NCBI RefSeq assembly: GCF_000255655.1
Contig: NZ_JH636435.1
Location: forward strand, 994,209-1,058,208
Source: Schlesneria paludicola DSM 18645
GTDB lineage: Bacteria; Planctomycetota; Planctomycetia; Planctomycetales; Planctomycetaceae
Direction of reading: 5' to 3'
Length of the DNA stretch: 64,000 nucleotides
Shown: positions 59,984 to 64,000 of the stretch, one piece after another
Position numbering within the stretch: the first letter of the stretch is position 1
How the letters are laid out: each line of letters starts with the position of its first letter
The notes under the pieces: model-generated
Database searches by the model: none
Told to the model about the DNA's origin: nothing
What the model saw: the letters and a program-made list of their open reading frames with translations, nothing else
Program-made: the position numbers and the translations under genes

Positions 59984-62900
59984 TTACTGACTGCTACCGC
60001 CAGCGGCGACGGATGGAGTATCGTTCCAGTTGCGTGAGAGCCAGATGACGGCCGTCCCATCTCGGCTGCCGGTGAGGATCTGGTGGCCATCGGGCGAGAA
60101 TGCCACGCTGGTCACTTCTTCAGTGTGACGGCTAAGGGTCAGGATTTCTTTGCCAGTTTTGGCGTCCCACAGTTTTGCGGCTTGATCCTGACCACCGGTG
60201 ATGATTCGCATGGAATCGGGTGAGAAATTGACCGAAGTCACCGAAGCTGTGTGACCTGAGAGCGTCAGTAGTTGCTCAGCGGTCTCAACATTCCAGACAC
60301 GTGCTGTATTGTCTTCACTTCCCGTGACGATCCAGCGGCCGTCTTTGGAAAAGTCCACGCACACGACGGCCCACTCGTGCCCTTTGAACTCGCGAATTAA
60401 CTCACCCGACTTTGCATTCCACAATCGAGCCGTTTTGTCACTGGATGTTGTGACAATGTAATCACCGTTCGGAGAGAACATGCCCGATCGGACACGATCG
60501 CCGTGTCCTTCCAGGGCACGGACAACGGTTCCCGATTCAACGTCCCAAAGTTTGGCCGTACCATCGTCACTGGCAGTGAGAATGAAGTTTCCGTCGGGTG
60601 AAAAGACGGCCGTATTAATCAGGCTTGTATGGCCATTTTCGAGCTTGCGAATCGAGTGCCCCGTCCGCGCATCCCAGATCTTGGCGGTATTATCCCAACT
60701 ACCGGTGACGACCAGATCTCCCTCGGGTGAGAACTGCGCAGATGCGACAGCACCGTGTGGACTGAAGCTCATCTTTTCCCGGCCTGACTTGGCGTCCCAT
60801 AGCCGGACATCGCTGCCACCGACCGTGAGGACGTCGTCCGTTCCTGGCAGAAATGCCGTTGACCATAGCAAACCACCTCGACGTTTCAGGTCGACAAGTG
60901 GTCCCAGCGTTCCGCCTGGTTGTGGCGAACGAATTTCGCTTCCGGTTTCCAGATCCCAAAGTCGAACCGTACGTTCGTCGGAATTCGCGGCGAGTAAGCG
61001 TTTACCATCCACCGACACACTGATTGAAAACACTTCTCGCCCGAATGGTCCTAGTGTGCGAATGACCTTCGCGCTGTCCGTATTCCAGATTCGAATCAAG
61101 CCATCCGCACAACTGGTGACGACCGAATTGCCTCCCGGGACCGCATGCATGGTAAGAATGCTATCGGGGTGTTTGAGAATCAAATCGGGAATTTCTCTCT
61201 TCGAGGCCACATTCCATTGCCCGACCGTATTGTCGCTACTTGCCGTCAATAGACGTGAACCATCGGCGAGAAAGATCAGAGACGAAATGCGTCGAGTGTG
61301 GCCATCCAGGCTCGCCACGACTTGACCGTCTGCAACATCCCACAACTTGACGTGTCCTTTTGTGTCCCCGGTCGCCAGCAAGCGATCATCAATCGAAAAC
61401 GCAACGCTTGTTACTTCCGTGTTGTGCGCCTCGAGCTTTTTCAGTCGGATTCCGGTTGACGCATCCCAAATCTGAGCCGACTTGTCGTCGGCCCCCGTTG
61501 CGATCAATTTTGCATCGTGCGAGATGGCTGCCGCGGCGCTGCGGCCACTGCGATCCAGGCGCAGAAGCTGTCCTCCGGTGCTGACATCCCAGATGCGTGC
61601 CGTATTGTCGACTGCCGCCGTCAGCAACCTTCGACCGTTGGGAAAGAAGATCGCGCTTGACGCCAAAAAGGAATGACCTTCGGCCAACGTCAAACCCGCC
61701 TCACCCGTTTTTGCATTCCAGGTGCGAGCCGTTCGATCACGACTGGCAGTGACGATCTGCTGCTGGTCTCGCGAATAAGTCGCAGCCAGAACGGCATCTG
61801 AGTGTCCTTCGAGGACACGTCCCTGGAGTGTGCGGATCTCTTCGTAACCGGGGATGCTCCATTCGCGAACCGTGTTGTCATGCGCGGCCGACAGAACGAA
61901 CTGACTGCCTGAGGCAAATGACACCGCTTTGACACGGCCGCCGTGTCCACGAAATGTTTTCAATGGCTGATTCGTATCAAAAACCCAGACACGTACAGTG
62001 TTATCGAAGCTTCCGCTCAGCAGCAAACTTCCATCAGCCGAAAAGGCGATCGAGCGGACCGCGTCGGCGTGCCCGTCGAAGGCACGAACAGGAGCATTCG
62101 CGACGGTCGCTCCGTCAGTGAGATTCTTAAAGTCGACGGGTCGGATTTCTTCCGGTTTCCACACCAGAATTCGACGGTCATAGCCGGCCGAAACGGCATG
62201 CTTGCCATCTGGAGAGAAGACGGCACAAAAAACCGGTCCATGATGGCCCGTGAATGCGGGCGAGCGTTTTTCGGTTGCGACATCCCACACGATCGAAGTT
62301 CCATCATGGCCCGCGGTGATCACTCGTCGTTCGTCCGCAGAGAACGCGGCCGACCAGACCCACCACGTATGCCCCGAGAATTTTCGGATCTCGTGCCCCG
62401 TCTCGATGTCCCACATCCGTGCCGTTTTATCATAGGAACTGGTGAGCAATCGCGAGCCATCTTTTGAATAACTGACGCTCAGCACTTCGTCATCATGCCC
62501 CTTAATGACTTTCAGTCGCTTTCCCGAAGCGATCTCCCAGATTTGAATAAAACCCTCTCGATCGTTCCCGCCTGTCGCCAGGAATCGTCCATCAGGCGAA
62601 ATCGCGACCGAGTTGACGTATTCACCGCCATGCTTCAGCGAATGAAGAACTCGACCAGTTTCGCGATCCCAAATCAAGGCGGTTCCGTCCCAGCCCCCAG
62701 TCGCGAATCGCTTCCCATCATGATCGACGGCAAGCGACTCGAGCGGCGAATGGGCATCGAACGCACGAATGCTCTGCGAGCAGAGATGCATCAAGCGCCC
62801 CCATTCCCAATTTCTCAATTCGGGCTTGCAGGTGCTTAAGGTCGTCCGTGCCACGTCGAAGGCATTCTTGTCGATCAGCGACGCAGCCAGACCAATTTTG

Positions 62901-64000
62901 GAAATGTAGGCTTCGTACTCTTCCTGCAGCTTTGCCGCTTCGGCTTTGGTGCGTTCAACGACTGCGACTTCCTCGGCAGCGATCGCCGCGTTCTTGGCTT
63001 TCTCTTCGAGCTTTTGCGCCTCTTCGGCCTTCAATTGATGGGCAACGGCCACTTTTTCGGCCGCAATGGCCTGGACCTTGGCCTTCTTTTCTTGCTCTGC
63101 TGCCACCATCGCCTTGGACTTCTCGGCGAGCGCGACCTTCTCGGCATTGGTCGCCCGGATTGCTTCGGCAACGGCCTTCTGTTGTTCGGCTCGAATCCAG
63201 ATCGCGGATCCGGTCGCAATCACGAGCACTGATGCGACGAGTCCAATCGCGAGCCGCTTGAGACGCGTGAGGCGCTTTTGGCGTGCCACACGTTCAGCCT
63301 GCGCGGCGACTAATTCGTGCCAAAGCGACACGTGTTCTGGATCAGTCTGGTTCAGTAGCGAGAGACCGAGATCATAATCGCCTTTACGTTTCGCACTTTC
63401 CGCGTAGGCCAGTCGCGCAACCGAAATCCCGCCAGCGGCACGTTTGTTTCCCGACCACAACTCGTACGCTTCTTGATAACCGAAAAGTGCTCGCGAGTAC
63501 TTCTGGTAATCATCTTTCTCTTTCGCGTCTTTCAAATCTTCATCGGCATGCGTCGAGAGCAACACACTTTCCAGATGCGATTGATATTCACGAATGGCCA
63601 ACTGCATCTCTTTCACGGTCTGATATCGATCCGTGACTTCGGTTGCCATCGCCTTGAGTGCAATGTCCACCAGCTCGCCCGTCTTTTCCGTGGGAGCGAT
63701 GACATTGCTCGCAGCGGCCACCAGGCACTTCATCGCCGTTTTTTCAATATGCGGCGGGTGCCCGGTCACAATCTCGTACAAGATCGCGCCCAGCAGATAG
63801 ATGTCGCTGGCAGGGCCAATCTTTTCGATCGGACCAGTTGCCATTTCGGGAGCCATGTACGCCGGCGTGCCCCCCATGGACTTGGAACTGGAGATGCTTC
63901 GCGATTTTCGATAGCCCCCTAACGGATGTGCGAGCCCCCAGTCCATCACCAGAACTTCACCAAACTCACCCAGCATGATGTTTTCTGGTTTGAGATCTCG
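59984..64000 (-). CDS. Ser/Thr protein kinase with 21 WD40 repeats (N-terminus beyond the window)
   Basis: The gene enters from the right edge; 1338 residues are visible. It begins inside the catalytic loop (RDLKPENIM) and continues with DWG in place of DFG (VMDWGLAHP), GTPAYMAPE, and SDIYLLGAILYEIVTG. Then come a transmembrane helix (LAIGLVASVLVIATGSAIWI), an Ala/Lys/Glu-rich coiled coil, and 21 WD40 repeats, which I counted by their terminal W-D steps (ALIWDRETG to AVIWLSRNW). The kinase would be cytoplasmic and the propellers outside. 21 repeats fit three seven-bladed propellers. A DWG kinase is common in planctomycetes and can be active. The protein ends 71 bases after the LRR gene's stop; they are convergent. 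Confidence 0.92.
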   Translation of the reverse strand, partial: RDLKPENIMLGEFGEVLVMDWGLAHPLGGYRKSRSISSSKSMGGTPAYMAPEMATGPIEKIGPASDIYLLGAILYEIVTGHPPHIEKTAMKCLVAAASNVIAPTEKTGELVDIALKAMATEVTDRYQTVKEMQLAIREYQSHLESVLLSTHADEDLKDAKEKDDYQKYSRALFGYQEAYELWSGNKRAAGGISVARLAYAESAKRKGDYDLGLSLLNQTDPEHVSLWHELVAAQAERVARQKRLTRLKRLAIGLVASVLVIATGSAIWIRAEQQKAVAEAIRATNAEKVALAEKSKAMVAAEQEKKAKVQAIAAEKVAVAHQLKAEEAQKLEEKAKNAAIAAEEVAVVERTKAEAAKLQEEYEAYISKIGLAASLIDKNAFDVARTTLSTCKPELRNWEWGRLMHLCSQSIRAFDAHSPLESLAVDHDGKRFATGGWDGTALIWDRETGRVLHSLKHGGEYVNSVAISPDGRFLATGGNDREGFIQIWEIASGKRLKVIKGHDDEVLSVSYSKDGSRLLTSSYDKTARMWDIETGHEIRKFSGHTWWVWSAAFSADERRVITAGHDGTSIVWDVATEKRSPAFTGHHGPVFCAVFSPDGKHAVSAGYDRRILVWKPEEIRPVDFKNLTDGATVANAPVRAFDGHADAVRSIAFSADGSLLLSGSFDNTVRVWVFDTNQPLKTFRGHGGRVKAVSFASGSQFVLSAAHDNTVREWSIPGYEEIRTLQGRVLEGHSDAVLAATYSRDQQQIVTASRDRTARTWNAKTGEAGLTLAEGHSFLASSAIFFPNGRRLLTAAVDNTARIWDVSTGGQLLRLDRSGRSAAAAISHDAKLIATGADDKSAQIWDASTGIRLKKLEAHNTEVTSVAFSIDDRLLATGDTKGHVKLWDVADGQVVASLDGHTRRISSLIFLADGSRLLTASSDNTVGQWNVASKREIPDLILKHPDSILTMHAVPGGNSVVTSCADGLIRIWNTDSAKVIRTLGPFGREVFSISVSVDGKRLLAANSDERTVRLWDLETGSEIRSPQPGGTLGPLVDLKRRGGLLWSTAFLPGTDDVLTVGGSDVRLWDAKSGREKMSFSPHGAVASAQFSPEGDLVVTGSWDNTAKIWDARTGHSIRKLENGHTSLINTAVFSPDGNFILTASDDGTAKLWDVESGTVVRALEGHGDRVRSGMFSPNGDYIVTTSSDKTARLWNAKSGELIREFKGHEWAVVCVDFSKDGRWIVTGSEDNTARVWNVETAEQLLTLSGHTASVTSVNFSPDSMRIITGGQDQAAKLWDAKTGKEILTLSRHTEEVTSVAFSPDGHQILTGSRDGTAVIWLSRNWNDTPSVAAGGSSQ

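Overview
The window looks like a piece of a Planctomycetota chromosome of moderate GC content. The evidence is the gene repertoire: a giant secreted protein with the PVC-type 'membrane-bound dehydrogenase / HEAT / heme-binding' architecture, a tetrahydromethanopterin C1 gene (fhcC), a Ser/Thr kinase carrying long WD40 propellers, zinc-ribbon/protease/thioredoxin fusions, and paralogous secreted proteins with pseudopilin-like tails. No rRNA, tRNA, CRISPR array, prophage or complete insertion sequence was seen. Two short REP-like palindromes are present.

Layout. 0-5 kb: a small Gly/Ser-rich secreted protein, then divergent fhcC and mobA, then a zinc-ribbon/transmembrane/trypsin/TlpA fusion. 5-10 kb: a 1605-residue PHP-like/dehydrogenase/HEAT/cytochrome c protein. 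10-16 kb: an HdeD-like membrane protein, a fatty-acid desaturase overlapping a MetX-like hydrolase, a type III-like glutamine synthetase and a FabH-type ketoacyl synthase. 16-24 kb: a thioredoxin-fold lipoprotein without the redox cysteines, a DUF58/transglutaminase pair, rsmH and trxA (with a clear sigma70-type promoter and terminator). 24-32 kb: a 903-residue coiled-coil protein, a 2Fe-2S ferredoxin, a sugar-phosphate transferase, bioF and an MFS permease.

32-44.6 kb is a complete but rewired potassium-uptake locus. On the minus strand lie an NtrC-type sigma54 activator, a membrane histidine kinase and a stand-alone KdpD sensor/USP domain starting with TTG. On the plus strand lie a 31-residue membrane microprotein, kdpF, kdpA, kdpB and a kdpC with a large insertion. 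The promoter region holds a 34-bp palindrome followed 80 bp later by a sigma54-type -24/-12 element. The same pair occurs a second time about 1 kb upstream with almost the same spacing. This suggests that Kdp here is controlled by sigma54 and an enhancer-binding protein instead of KdpE. It is the most interesting observation in the window.

44.6-64 kb: a small hypothetical protein, a beta-carbonic anhydrase, a PDZ/thioredoxin-fold protein, two tandem paralogous membrane-anchored proteins, a MotA/TolQ/ExbB-type membrane protein, a NarL/NarX-type two-component pair whose kinase has the KdpD-type DUF4118 membrane domain, a triple RidA fusion, two secreted or repeat proteins of unknown role, and the C-terminal 1338 residues of a Ser/Thr kinase with 21 WD40 repeats that runs off the right edge. 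All assignments come from reading the sequence; no database search was run.
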